A DNA stretch of 64,000 nucleotides from Flavobacterium sp. 270 (GCF_004368785.1 NZ_SODM01000001.1:992001-1056000); one strand, 5' to 3'. Shown: positions 25,193 to 33,456, counted from the stretch's first letter. Notes: generated by a model not told the origin, from the sequence alone. Program-made: numbers and translations.

Positions 25193-25801
25193 CTATTCTT
25201 GATTCTTAACATTTTCTTCTTCAAACAACAACTTAATATTCTCATAAGAATTTTTAAGTGCCTCTTTGATTTGCTCCGGATTTAGCCATTCAACTTTTTC
25301 GATTCCTTCTTCCGCTTGTCCGTGTGTAATCCCTTCAAAATCAGACTGCATTTCGAACCAATGTGTGATTTTAAGTTTATATTTTCCGTTGCGTTTAAAA
25401 ACGTGGTAGGTTTTTTCTAGTTTATTGGTAATCCTTAGTTGTCCAACACCTGTTTCCTCCTCGACTTCACGCATGGCGGTGTCTTCAATCTCTTCACCTT
25501 TTTCAATTCCGCCTTTTGGAAGATCCCATTTTCCGTTTCTGAAAATAAATAAAACTTCTCCTTTTTTGTTGTAAACCAATCCCCCGCCTGCTTTACTGAC
25601 AGGAATTTTGGCCTTTAGGGTTTTCATTATTTCTTTTTCATCTGGATGATATAGATAGGCTTTTTGAATTTTATTTTGAAATATTTTTACTATAAGTTGC
25701 TCTATATCAATACTCTCCAATAGGAACAACTGAAAATTAGTCTCTTTCGAGATTTCATTTGTCAAAAAAAGTGGTTTGTCGTTTACAAAAACTTTATACA
25801 T
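25193..25801 (-). CDS. NUDIX hydrolase
   Basis: About 202 residues from MYKVFVND at 25801. The Nudix box GX5EX7REVEEETGV lies at about 98-120, preceded by GKWDLPKGG. A 70-residue N-terminal extension precedes the Nudix fold. The enzyme would hydrolyse a nucleoside diphosphate linked to another moiety; the substrate cannot be told. The start was chosen because it places the gene seven bases from the divergent pyrE start, whereas the longer ORF would overlap pyrE. Confidence 0.88.
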   Translation of the reverse strand: MYKVFVNDKPLFLTNEISKETNFQLFLLESIDIEQLIVKIFQNKIQKAYLYHPDEKEIMKTLKAKIPVSKAGGGLVYNKKGEVLFIFRNGKWDLPKGGIEKGEEIEDTAMREVEEETGVGQLRITNKLEKTYHVFKRNGKYKLKITHWFEMQSDFEGITHGQAEEGIEKVEWLNPEQIKEALKNSYENIKLLFEEENVKNQE

Positions 25802-25804
25802 TTG
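25775..25804 (+). promoter_or_regulatory. complete promoter TTTG-N18-TACATTTG for pyrE
   Basis: TTTG at 25775-25778 and TACATTTG at 25797-25804 match both Bacteroidota consensus elements with an 18-base gap. The -7 element ends four bases before the pyrE ATG, so the transcript would have almost no leader. The element lies inside the 5' end of the opposing NUDIX gene. Confidence 0.7.
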
Positions 25805-25808
25805 TAGT

Positions 25809-26453
25809 ATGATTTTTAACAAAGATACTGCCGAAAAAACAGCCGAATTGCTTTTGCAAATAAATGCAATTAAATTGAATCCAGAAAATCCTTTTACATG
25901 GGCTTCTGGCTGGAAATCTCCTATTTATTGCGATAATAGGTTAATTCTTTCATTTCCATCGATCAGAAATTATGTTCGTGATGAGTTTGCAAAGAATATT
26001 GAGAAACAATTTGGGAAACCAGATGTCATTGCCGGTGTAGCTACTGGCGCTATTGGAATTGGTATTCTTGTGGCTGAAAGCCTTGGACTTCCTTTTGTAT
26101 ATGTGCGTCCTGAAGCTAAAAAACACGGAAGACAAAACCAAGTTGAAGGTTTTTTACAAAAAGGACAAAACGTGGTTGTGGTTGAAGATTTAATTAGTAC
26201 AGGAAACAGCAGTTTATTGGCTGTGGAGGCTTTACGTAACGAAGGTGCCAATATTAAAGGAATGGCTGCGATTTTTACGTATGGTTTTAATGTTGCTGAA
26301 GAGAACTTTAAAAACGCTAATATCGATTTGTACACGCTGAGTAATTATGAAAATTTACTAAACTTAGCAGTCGAAAAACAATATATTACAGAAGATCAGC
26401 AATCTGCTTTGCAGGAATGGAACGAGATTCCATCTACTTGGGGACAAGAGTAA
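25809..26453 (+). CDS. pyrE: orotate phosphoribosyltransferase
   Basis: A 214-residue enzyme of pyrimidine synthesis that joins orotate to PRPP to give OMP. The PRPP-binding loop VVVVEDLISTGNS is at about 122-134, and the conserved TWASGWKSPIYCDNR block near the N-terminus and KKHGRQNQVEG loop are present. The ATG at 25809 is preferred over an in-frame one 33 bases upstream, since that would lie inside the promoter and overlap the NUDIX gene. It is followed by an SRPBCC gene 133 bases later. Confidence 0.95.
   Translation: MIFNKDTAEKTAELLLQINAIKLNPENPFTWASGWKSPIYCDNRLILSFPSIRNYVRDEFAKNIEKQFGKPDVIAGVATGAIGIGILVAESLGLPFVYVRPEAKKHGRQNQVEGFLQKGQNVVVVEDLISTGNSSLLAVEALRNEGANIKGMAAIFTYGFNVAEENFKNANIDLYTLSNYENLLNLAVEKQYITEDQQSALQEWNEIPSTWGQE
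25820..25827 (-). promoter_or_regulatory. -7 element TATCTTTG for the NUDIX gene
   Basis: A perfect minus-strand TAnnTTTG match 18 bases before the NUDIX ATG, located within pyrE codons 4-7. No convincing -33 element is seen. Confidence 0.5.
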
Positions 26454-26455
26454 AT

Positions 26456-26497
26456 GATTTTAGATTTTAGAATGTAGATTTTAGATTTTGAAATGAG
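26456..26497. repeat. 7-nt-period tract GATTTTA
   Basis: GATTTTA GATTTTA GAATGTA GATTTTA GATTTTG AAATGAG in exact 7-nt register, starting right after the pyrE stop codon. Confidence 0.8.
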
Positions 26498-26524
26498 ATT
26501 AAGATTGAAAATTGATTTTCATTT

Positions 26525-26553
26525 GGAATTTGGAATTTAAAATTTTGGAATTT
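26525..26553. repeat. 7-nt-period tract GGAATTT, second copy
   Basis: GGAATTT GGAATTT AAAATTT, a one-base shift, then GGAATTT. It lies in the leader of the SRPBCC gene. Confidence 0.75.
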
Positions 26554-26586
26554 AATTAAGAGGTTAAATATAAAAAACAAAAATAT

Positions 26587-26979
26587 ATGAACTTAGAAAG
26601 TCCAAAAGTTACCGTTCAGAAATCAGCTCAGGATTTATTTGATTTGTTGTCTGATGTAAAGAATTTTGAAAAATTAATGCCGGATAATATCGCTAAATTT
26701 GAAGTGATCGGCGATGATGCTTTTATTTTTGGATTGAAGGGTATGCCGGAAATCAAATTGAAAATGAAAGAAAAAGTAGCGCCAAACAAAATTGTTTTGG
26801 GTGCAGCAAGTGATAAACTTCCGTTTACATTGGTTTCTAATATTGACAGTGTTTCTGATTCTGAAAGTGCTGTTCAGTTGGTTTTTGATGGCGAATTTAA
26901 CGCTATGATGGCTATGATGATTAAAGGGCCTATTAGTAAATTTATTGAAACTTTAGCTGCTAATATGACTAAGCTTTAA
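26587..26979 (+). CDS. SRPBCC/START-like protein
   Basis: A 130-residue helix-grip (SRPBCC) protein, resembling the polyketide-cyclase/coenzyme Q-binding group: VTVQKSAQDLFDLLSDVKNFEKLMPD is the N-terminal strand-helix, and FIETLAANMTKL ends the long C-terminal helix. The methionine-rich FNAMMAMMIKGPIS segment faces the predicted cavity. Ligand unknown. It is downstream of pyrE on the same strand and followed by a strong terminator. Confidence 0.8.
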   Translation: MNLESPKVTVQKSAQDLFDLLSDVKNFEKLMPDNIAKFEVIGDDAFIFGLKGMPEIKLKMKEKVAPNKIVLGAASDKLPFTLVSNIDSVSDSESAVQLVFDGEFNAMMAMMIKGPISKFIETLAANMTKL

Positions 26980-27004
26980 TATTTATTAGCTCACATAAAA
27001 TTAT

Positions 27005-27034
27005 AAGTCCGATTTTACGATCGGACTTTTTTTT
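27005..27034 (+). terminator. intrinsic terminator
   Basis: AAGTCCGAT pairs with ATCGGACTT over a six-base loop, followed by a T-run. Confidence 0.85.
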
Positions 27035-27115
27035 GTCCTTAAGACGCTAGGTTACAAAGTTTTTTTTGCTCGCAGATTTGGCAGATTGTGGGGATTTATT
27101 TCTCGCAAAGCCCAA

Positions 27116-27200
27116 AAGTTTTGTTTCACGCAGATTCTGCAGATGATTGTCTAAAAGTTAAATCTGCCTTAATCTGCAGAATCTGCGTGAAACAAAACTT
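27116..27200. repeat. hairpin repeat with TTTCACGCAGAT arms, copy 2
   Basis: The arm 27116-27144 is the exact reverse complement of 27172-27200 (29 bp, 27-base loop). It shares the core TTTGTTTCACGCAGAT with the copy at 23101-23185. Confidence 0.9.
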
Positions 27201-27221
27201 TGCGTCTTTGCGACTTTGCGA
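27198..27221. repeat. 8-nt-period tract CTTTGCGN
   Basis: CTTTGCGT CTTTGCGA CTTTGCGA: three units joined to the right arm of the hairpin repeat. Confidence 0.8.
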
Positions 27222-27349
27222 GATTAAAAAAATTCAACATAACTCAAAATAAACATTTCATCCTGAAAAAACCACAGTTCAGAAACATAAATTATTTTAC
27301 GTTAGACTGATCCCCGAAGTTTGTCCCATAAACCAAAACAAATATCAAA

Positions 27350-28042
27350 ATGGAACCAGCTATTAAGATTTTAATTTACATTCACGCATTTTTTGGAGGA
27401 CTTGGATTAATTACAGGAATTGGAAGTATTGTCGTTAAAAAGGGCGGTAAACTTCATAAACGAATGGGAAAATTATTTTCTATCGGAATGATAATGAGTT
27501 CACTTATTTCTTTGCCAATTTGCTGGATGCCAAAACATCAGAATGTATTTTTATTTCTTATTGGTTTATTTACCATTTATCTGGTTATTTCTGGAAACAG
27601 AGCACTCACTTTTAAAACCAAACCTAAAGCGGATATACTAGATAAAATTATTTCCGGAAGTATGCTTTTCTTTTCTGCAATAATGATTTCGATTGGATTA
27701 TACTGTCAGTTTAATAACATCGCAAACGGAATCTTATTTACTTTCTTCGGCGGATTTGGACTTTATATGACGGTTAAAGATTTTATATTTTTCAAAAACT
27801 TTTCTGAAACCAATAGAAACTGGGTTTCTAAACATATAGGAAAAATGATTGGCGCTTTAATCGCTTCTATAACAGCTTACATTGTTGCCGGTCTAGGAAT
27901 TGGAAATCTAATTGCGTGGATTACTCCATCAATTCTAGGAACTATTTATATCCTATATTGGAACAGAAAAATTACGCCTAAGGGACAAAGTAACAAAGAA
28001 ACAAAGCTACAAAGTTCATCAGCTCAACCTATGAACCTCTGA
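27350..28042 (+). CDS. DUF2306-like membrane protein with repeat-encoded tail
   Basis: A 230-residue protein with about seven membrane segments between residues 5 and 205. The N-terminal IHAFFGGLGLITGIGSIVVKKGGKLHKRMGK recalls the DUF2306 family, whose role is unknown; I am only moderately sure of the family. The last 19 or so residues (from about 212, after KITPKG) are polar and are encoded by an 8-nt-period CAAAGNNN / CTNTGNNN array, and the stop codon lies within the array. The original C-terminus was probably lost to the repeat. Confidence 0.75.
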   Translation: MEPAIKILIYIHAFFGGLGLITGIGSIVVKKGGKLHKRMGKLFSIGMIMSSLISLPICWMPKHQNVFLFLIGLFTIYLVISGNRALTFKTKPKADILDKIISGSMLFFSAIMISIGLYCQFNNIANGILFTFFGGFGLYMTVKDFIFFKNFSETNRNWVSKHIGKMIGALIASITAYIVAGLGIGNLIAWITPSILGTIYILYWNRKITPKGQSNKETKLQSSSAQPMNL

Positions 28043-28060
28043 ACCTTTGCCCCTATGCCC
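27986..28060. repeat. inverted pair of 8-nt-period tracts at a gene end
   Basis: CAAAGTAA CAAAGAAA CAAAGCTA CAAAGTTC at 27986-28017 is followed by CTATGAAC CTCTGAAC CTTTGCCC CTATGCCC at 28029-28060. The array starts inside the membrane-protein gene and ends three bases before the birA stop. Confidence 0.88.
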
Positions 28061-28063
28061 CTC

Positions 28064-28792
28064 CTAATAAAGCATCTGAATCTCCTTAATATCAAATTCT
28101 GAAATTGAATCGTCTTCTAGCAAAACTTGTAATTTTCCTATTGCAGAAACACCCTGAATTATGCCCATGAAATTTTGATTTGCTGTATTTTTAAATGGCA
28201 TCGGAATTCCTTTTCTAAACAAATTATTAAAATAATTTTTCGAAAAATCCTCAGAATCATTTTTCCATAAATCAATATTCTGCTGGATTTTTTCGATAAT
28301 TAAGGCTGGCAGTATTTCTTTATCAAAATCATGTCCTGAAATTACTGCCAAAGAAGACGCGTTTGGTAATTCGTCGAAATTAGTTTGATTGACATTAAGA
28401 CCTAATCCAACTACTGACACGATTCTGCCATCACTTTTGATGGTATTTTCGATAAGTATGCCACCAATCTTTTTAGTGTATGACATGATGTCATTTGGCC
28501 ATTTTATACTTAATTCAGGAATATCAAAAGTTTTCAACACCTCAATTACAGACATTGCTACTATTATGCTAAGGTTAAATACCTGTTCGTTATCAAACAG
28601 AAAATCCTTTACCAACGCACTCATAATTAAGTTTTTACCCGACTCAGACTGCCACTTTGCTCCCATTTGTCCTTTCCCTTTTGTCTGATTTTCAGCCGTT
28701 ACCACCGTAAAATTCTCTAGTTCATCCTGGCTGAATAATGATTTTAGGAAATCATTTGTAGAATCTATGGCATCGAGTTTGATTAGTTTCAT
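28064..28792 (-). CDS. birA: biotin--[acetyl-CoA-carboxylase] ligase
   Basis: A 242-residue monofunctional biotin protein ligase: it makes biotinyl-AMP and transfers biotin to the carrier lysine of acetyl-CoA carboxylase. DSTNDFLK (10-17) is the N-terminal family stretch, KGKGQMGAKW (38-47) is the biotinyl-AMP loop, and LSIKWPNDI and KIGGILIEN are the catalytic blocks. There is no N-terminal helix-turn-helix, so it does not act as a repressor. It diverges from rsfS. Confidence 0.93.
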   Translation of the reverse strand: MKLIKLDAIDSTNDFLKSLFSQDELENFTVVTAENQTKGKGQMGAKWQSESGKNLIMSALVKDFLFDNEQVFNLSIIVAMSVIEVLKTFDIPELSIKWPNDIMSYTKKIGGILIENTIKSDGRIVSVVGLGLNVNQTNFDELPNASSLAVISGHDFDKEILPALIIEKIQQNIDLWKNDSEDFSKNYFNNLFRKGIPMPFKNTANQNFMGIIQGVSAIGKLQVLLEDDSISEFDIKEIQMLY

Positions 28793-28834
28793 TTAAGTAA
28801 TTTAAATAACTTAATTTAATATTTTGTTAAGGTT

Positions 28835-28868
28835 CAAAAATAATGACAAATTTTGGTAACTTTACAAA
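28835..28868 (-). promoter_or_regulatory. promoter TTTG-N22-TATTTTTG for birA
   Basis: On the minus strand TTTG (28865-28868) and TATTTTTG (28835-28842) are separated by 22 bases; the -7 element is 42 bases before the birA ATG. Confidence 0.55.
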
Positions 28869-28885
28869 TTCATATAAAATAATTC

Positions 28886-29257
28886 ATGGCGAAAAAGACT
28901 ATTAATAATGATGTTCTGTTGGCGAACATAATAAAAGGGATTGAGGAAGTAAAAGGAAATGACATCGATATTCTTGACTTAAGAGAGATTGATACTGCTG
29001 TATGCGACTATTTTGTTATTTGCAACGGTAGCTCAAATACCCAGGTTAATGCCATTGTAAACTCAATACAAAAAACAGTATCAAAAGACCTTAAAGATAA
29101 ACCTTGGCACGTAGAGGGAACCGATAATGCAGAATGGGTTCTTATGGATTATGTGCATATCGTGGTACATGTTTTCCAGAAACACATTCGTGAATACTAT
29201 AATATCGAGAGCCTTTGGGGTGACGCCAAAATAACTACAATCGAAAACAAATACTAA
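28886..29257 (+). CDS. rsfS: ribosome silencing factor RsfS
   Basis: A 123-residue protein of the RsfS/Iojap family, which binds L14 of the 50S subunit and blocks subunit joining when nutrients are short. Family stretches are GNDIDILDLREID, VCDYFVICNGSSNTQVNAI, KPWHVEGTDNAEWVLMDY and VVHVFQKHIREYYNIESLW. Length is typical. It is followed after 15 bases by ftsH and probably shares its transcript. Confidence 0.95.
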   Translation: MAKKTINNDVLLANIIKGIEEVKGNDIDILDLREIDTAVCDYFVICNGSSNTQVNAIVNSIQKTVSKDLKDKPWHVEGTDNAEWVLMDYVHIVVHVFQKHIREYYNIESLWGDAKITTIENKY

Positions 29258-29272
29258 AGAAAATTTTTCCTA

Positions 29273-31198
29273 ATGGCTAAAGATAATAATCCAAATCCGA
29301 GTAAATTTAAAATAAGTCCTTGGTTAATATACACCGCAATACTTTTAGTTTTTTTATTTATAAGTTTTGCCACAGGAGGATCTAACTTAAGCGAACCAGC
29401 TCAATTAACTTCTTCTAAATTCAATACTTTATTAGAAAAAGGACAAATTGAAAAAGTTATTGTTTACAATAAAGCTGAAGCTGAGGTATATTTAACACAA
29501 GCTGCGCTAAAAGATGCAGCAAATAAAAAAGTAGCTAAAGATATTTTTGAAAGACCAAACAAAGGTCCTCACTATACTTTGGAAATTGGTAACGACCAGA
29601 TTTTTCAAACTAAATTAGAAAAAGCAGTTGGCGAAGGCAAACTGAAAGATTTTAACTTTTTACAGAAAAACAACTGGAGCGATATCCTAATCAGCTTACT
29701 TCCTATCATCATCATTATTGGTGTATGGATTTTCATTATGCGTAAAATGTCTGGCGGCGCTGGCGGCGGCGGCGGACAAATTTTTAACATCGGAAAATCT
29801 AAAGCTAAATTGTTTGATGAAAAAACTGACATTAAAACTACCTTTAAAGATGTTGCTGGTTTAGAAGGTGCAAAAGAAGAAATACAAGAAATTGTAGAAT
29901 TCCTTAAAAACCCTGAAAAATATACTAATCTTGGAGGTAAAATACCTAAAGGTGCTTTACTTGTAGGTCCTCCGGGAACGGGTAAAACATTATTAGCAAA
30001 AGCTGTTGCCGGCGAAGCTCAAGTTCCTTTCTTCTCTTTATCAGGTTCTGATTTCGTAGAAATGTTTGTAGGTGTTGGTGCTTCTCGTGTACGTGATTTG
30101 TTTAAACAAGCTAAAGAAAAATCTCCTGCTATTATCTTCATTGATGAAATTGATGCTGTTGGTAGAGCGAGAGGAAAAAGTAATATGTCTGGCGGAAACG
30201 ACGAGAGAGAAAATACTTTGAACCAATTATTGACAGAAATGGACGGTTTTGGTACAAACTCTAACGTAATTGTTTTGGCTGCAACAAACAGAGCTGATGT
30301 TTTAGATAAAGCTTTAATGCGTGCAGGACGTTTTGACAGACAAATTTTTGTTGACTTACCAGACATTCGTGAAAGAGCTGAAATTTTTGCTGTGCATTTA
30401 GCACCAATCAAAAAAGTAGAAGGATTAGATCTTGATTTCTTAGCCAAACAAACTCCAGGTTTCTCTGGTGCTGACATTGCCAATGTTTGTAACGAAGCCG
30501 CATTAATTGCTGCGCGTAACAATAAAACGGCTGTAGACAGACAAGATTTCCTTGATGCAGTTGATAGAATTATTGGTGGTCTGGAAAAGAAAAACAAAAT
30601 CATTACTCCAGAAGAGAAAAGAGCAATTGCAATACACGAAGCTGGTCACGCAACTGTAAGCTGGATGTTAGAGCATGCTGCACCACTTATTAAAGTAACT
30701 ATTGTTCCTCGCGGACAAAGTTTAGGAGCTGCTTGGTATCTTCCAGAAGAAAGACAAATCGTAAGAACAGATCAAATGTTAGACGAAATGTGTGCTACAA
30801 TGGGCGGAAGAGCTGCTGAAAAAGTAACTTTTGACAGAATTTCGACTGGTGCATTGAGCGATTTAGAAAAAGTAACACGTCAGGCTCGTGCTATGGTTAC
30901 GATTTACGGTTTGAATGATAAAATCGGAAACGTTACTTATTACGATTCAAGCGGACAAAGCGATTATAACTTCTCTAAACCATATTCTGATGAAACTGCA
31001 AAAGTTATTGATGCTGAGATTTCAGAATTAATTGAAGGACAATACCAAAGAGCTATTCAGATCCTTGAAGAGAACAAAGACAAACTAAATCAGCTTGCTG
31101 ATATTTTGATAGAAAAAGAAGTTATTTTTAAAGATGACTTAGAAACAATTTTCGGAAAACGTACTTTTGATAAAAACTTAGAAGAATACGTTTCGTAA
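29273..31198 (+). CDS. ftsH: ATP-dependent zinc metalloprotease FtsH
   Basis: A 641-residue inner-membrane AAA+ protease that degrades membrane and short-lived proteins. Two membrane segments (about 16-34 and 137-156) flank a periplasmic domain; a glycine-rich linker (161-168) follows. Walker A GPPGTGKT is at 232-239, Walker B is IIFIDEID, and the zinc site is H455-E-A-G-H459. All are in normal order. It lies 15 bases after rsfS and ends at a perfect 17-bp terminator. Confidence 0.97.
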   Translation: MAKDNNPNPSKFKISPWLIYTAILLVFLFISFATGGSNLSEPAQLTSSKFNTLLEKGQIEKVIVYNKAEAEVYLTQAALKDAANKKVAKDIFERPNKGPHYTLEIGNDQIFQTKLEKAVGEGKLKDFNFLQKNNWSDILISLLPIIIIIGVWIFIMRKMSGGAGGGGGQIFNIGKSKAKLFDEKTDIKTTFKDVAGLEGAKEEIQEIVEFLKNPEKYTNLGGKIPKGALLVGPPGTGKTLLAKAVAGEAQVPFFSLSGSDFVEMFVGVGASRVRDLFKQAKEKSPAIIFIDEIDAVGRARGKSNMSGGNDERENTLNQLLTEMDGFGTNSNVIVLAATNRADVLDKALMRAGRFDRQIFVDLPDIRERAEIFAVHLAPIKKVEGLDLDFLAKQTPGFSGADIANVCNEAALIAARNNKTAVDRQDFLDAVDRIIGGLEKKNKIITPEEKRAIAIHEAGHATVSWMLEHAAPLIKVTIVPRGQSLGAAWYLPEERQIVRTDQMLDEMCATMGGRAAEKVTFDRISTGALSDLEKVTRQARAMVTIYGLNDKIGNVTYYDSSGQSDYNFSKPYSDETAKVIDAEISELIEGQYQRAIQILEENKDKLNQLADILIEKEVIFKDDLETIFGKRTFDKNLEEYVS

Positions 31199-31226
31199 AT
31201 TATTCAACAAATATGTAATATTTTTT

Positions 31227-31270
31227 AAAATCTTAATTCAAAACACCCTTTTGAATTAAGATTTTTTTAT
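31227..31270 (+). terminator. ftsH terminator
   Basis: A perfect 17-bp stem (31227-31243 with 31249-31265) and a five-base loop, followed by Ts. The following -7 element begins directly at its end. Confidence 0.88.
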
Positions 31271-31275
31271 CTTTG
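31268..31275 (+). promoter_or_regulatory. -7 element TATCTTTG for the LUD-cdsA-psd run
   Basis: A perfect TAnnTTTG, 37 bases before the LUD gene, fused to the T-run of the ftsH terminator. A TTTG lies only 14 bases upstream, inside the stem. Confidence 0.5.
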
Positions 31276-31312
31276 AACGTTTTCAATTAACATGTAAAGT
31301 ATTTCATATAAA

Positions 31313-31921
31313 ATGAATTTTTTCAAAAAAATATTTGGCTCTAGCGATGCCGCTTCTGACGAAGAAAACGAAAGTGAATATGGAGGAGGAAATCCAGCTC
31401 CGGATGGTCATTTATCTATAGACGAAAGATTCATTTTTAATTTTAAGAAAAATGGCGGTAAATTTTTGTATTGTGAGAACAAACAAGAAGTTGCTGAACA
31501 ATTTGAAAACATTCTGGAAGAAAACGACTGGTTCGAAAATGAAGTTTTGTGTTACGAACCTGGTTTATTCAGTTTATTAGAGGAAAATAAATTACTTTAC
31601 ATTTCTCCTAGAAATCCTAAATTTTTACTTGCTTCTTGCGAAAATCTTATTGCAGACGAAGGTTCTATTTTATTTTCGTCTAAACAAATTAGACAAGACA
31701 AGCCAAACGAGTTACCTGCAAGTATTGTCATAATAGCCACAACAAGTCAAATACTTGCAATGAAAAGTGATGGTTTAAGCGCCATTAAACGTAAATACGA
31801 AAGAGACTACCCTACTAATATCACCACAATAAAATATTTCGAAAAAGCAAAAGAAGAAGACTTTACTCAATACGGAAGTGTTGCAAAAAACCTTTATTTG
31901 TTGCTTTTAGAAGATCTTTAA
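31313..31921 (+). CDS. LUD-domain (LutC-like) protein
   Basis: A 202-residue protein of the LUD/DUF162 family. After an acidic N-terminal segment (about 12-35) come ERFIFNFKKNGGKFLYCENK, ADEGSILFSSKQIRQ and SIVIIATTSQIL, the usual blocks of the fold. LUD proteins of the LutC type take part in lactate oxidation, but no LutA/LutB genes lie here; in this group the gene stands before cdsA instead. Specific role unknown. One base separates its stop from the cdsA start. Confidence 0.85.
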   Translation: MNFFKKIFGSSDAASDEENESEYGGGNPAPDGHLSIDERFIFNFKKNGGKFLYCENKQEVAEQFENILEENDWFENEVLCYEPGLFSLLEENKLLYISPRNPKFLLASCENLIADEGSILFSSKQIRQDKPNELPASIVIIATTSQILAMKSDGLSAIKRKYERDYPTNITTIKYFEKAKEEDFTQYGSVAKNLYLLLLEDL

Positions 31922-31922
31922 G

Positions 31923-32813
31923 ATGAACGAAACACTTAAGAGAGCCATTTCTGGTGCTGTTTATATCGCTTTACTTTTAACTTCAATCTTGTTTTCTACC
32001 GAAAGCTTTATTATTCTTTTTGGCGTTTTTCTAATTATCACAATCTACGAATTTTCTAATTTAGTAAGTTTGAATAAAATCTTTTCGATTTTGTTTGGTA
32101 CATTATTATATTCTATTATTGTTTTAATTAGTCATTACAACAAACAAACTTCTGCTTATCTAAATACTACTTTTAAATCTGATATTACTTTAGAAACCAA
32201 TATTCAGCAGTTAGACCTTATACTTCTTGCCGTTACGGTCGTAATATCAATTAAATGTATTTTATTCTTATTTTATGACTCCGTTCAAAAAATAAGCATT
32301 TCCTCTAAATATTTATATTTATTGGGATACATTACGCTTCCTTTTATTTTTATTGTGAAGATTTCTTTTGGAACTAATGATTATAACCCAAAGATCATTA
32401 TTGGTTTATTTGTACTTATCTGGACCAATGACACTTTTGCATATCTTGTTGGGAAATCAATGGGAAAACACAAGTTATTTGAACGTGTTTCTCCTAAGAA
32501 AACTGTAGAAGGCTTTTTGGGCGGTGCTGTTTTTGCTGCTTTTGCGGGCTTTTTAATATCAAAACTTTATATTCAGCCTAATCCTGATTTTAGCAGCAGG
32601 TCTATTTTAATATGGACAATTATTGCTGTTATTGTAAGCGTTTTTGGAACGATCGGCGATTTGATCGAATCAAAATTTAAAAGAATTGCTGGCGTAAAAG
32701 ACAGCGGTTCTATAATGCCAGGACACGGAGGTATACTAGATCGCCTAGATAGTGTTATATTTGTAGCACCAATAATATTTTTATTTTATCAAATTTTATA
32801 CTATGTTTCATAA
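31923..32813 (+). CDS. cdsA: phosphatidate cytidylyltransferase
   Basis: A 296-residue inner-membrane enzyme with about eight membrane segments. It makes CDP-diacylglycerol from phosphatidate and CTP. The C-terminal signature region is intact: VSPKKTVEGFLGG, FGTIGDLIESKFKR, then VKDSGSIMPGHGGILDRLDS with the metal-binding aspartates. Its end overlaps psd by 11 bases, so phospholipid head-group formation steps are coupled. Confidence 0.95.
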   Translation: MNETLKRAISGAVYIALLLTSILFSTESFIILFGVFLIITIYEFSNLVSLNKIFSILFGTLLYSIIVLISHYNKQTSAYLNTTFKSDITLETNIQQLDLILLAVTVVISIKCILFLFYDSVQKISISSKYLYLLGYITLPFIFIVKISFGTNDYNPKIIIGLFVLIWTNDTFAYLVGKSMGKHKLFERVSPKKTVEGFLGGAVFAAFAGFLISKLYIQPNPDFSSRSILIWTIIAVIVSVFGTIGDLIESKFKRIAGVKDSGSIMPGHGGILDRLDSVIFVAPIIFLFYQILYYVS

Positions 32814-33456
32814 AGAGGGAGGCCCGTCCATTTTATTAGGTACTACGTTTGCAGTAGCTGTATTATTAATTGCTGATAGATTTATTGATATCGCTTGGCT
32901 AAGAATGCTTGTGCAAATTGCCGGCGTTGTAATTTTGATTATCATTTTGCAATTTTTTAGAAATCCTAAAAGAATTGCAGTTAGAGACAGTAATCATATT
33001 CTTGCTCCAGTTGATGGAAAAGTTGTGGTTATTGAAGAAGTTTACGAAGGTGAATATTTTAAAGATAAACGTTTACAAGTTTCTATTTTTATGTCGCCAA
33101 TCAACGTACACGTTACGCGTTACGCTATGGATGGTATTATTAAATTTAGCAAATACCACCCGGGTAAATTTTTAGTTGCATGGCATCCAAAAGCTAGTGA
33201 AGAAAACGAAAGAACTACTGTTGTAATCGAAAACGATACATTCGGACAGATATTATACAGACAAATTGCTGGTGCTTTGGCCCGCAGAATTGTAAATTAT
33301 GCTGAAGAAGGTATGCAGGTTATCCAGGGAACTGATGCTGGTTTTATTAAATTTGGTTCTAGAGTAGATTTATTTTTACCATTAGGTACGCCTATTAATG
33401 TTGAATTGAACCAAAAAGCAATTGGCGGAAAAACTATAATTGCGACAAAAGCTTAA
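32803..33456 (+). CDS. psd: phosphatidylserine decarboxylase, short form
   Basis: A 217-residue proenzyme with one or two membrane segments near the N-terminus (about 10-52). It matures by cleavage within the GS pair (G185-S186 in KFGSRVD), the serine becoming the pyruvoyl cofactor. APVDGKVVVIEE, SPINVHVTRYAM and YHPGKFLVAWHPK are family blocks. The enzyme converts phosphatidylserine to phosphatidylethanolamine. It overlaps cdsA and abuts the acyl-CoA-binding protein gene with no gap. Confidence 0.95.
   Translation: MFHKEGGPSILLGTTFAVAVLLIADRFIDIAWLRMLVQIAGVVILIIILQFFRNPKRIAVRDSNHILAPVDGKVVVIEEVYEGEYFKDKRLQVSIFMSPINVHVTRYAMDGIIKFSKYHPGKFLVAWHPKASEENERTTVVIENDTFGQILYRQIAGALARRIVNYAEEGMQVIQGTDAGFIKFGSRVDLFLPLGTPINVELNQKAIGGKTIIATKA

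Larger units (their letters stand above)
26980..27349. other. 370-base intergenic region with nested hairpins
   Basis: It contains the SRPBCC terminator (27005-27034), the 29-bp hairpin repeat (27116-27200) nested inside a shorter pair CTCGCAAAG/CTTTGCGAG (27101-27223), an 8-nt-period tract (27198-27221) and then about 125 AT-rich bases before the next gene. No ORF or RNA gene is evident. Confidence 0.65.

Noticed and set aside
30019..30603. 194-residue minus-strand ORF inside ftsH
   Set aside because: It is antisense to highly conserved AAA+ codons and its composition (Ser/Leu-rich) is what complementing such codons yields. No promoter or start context supports it.
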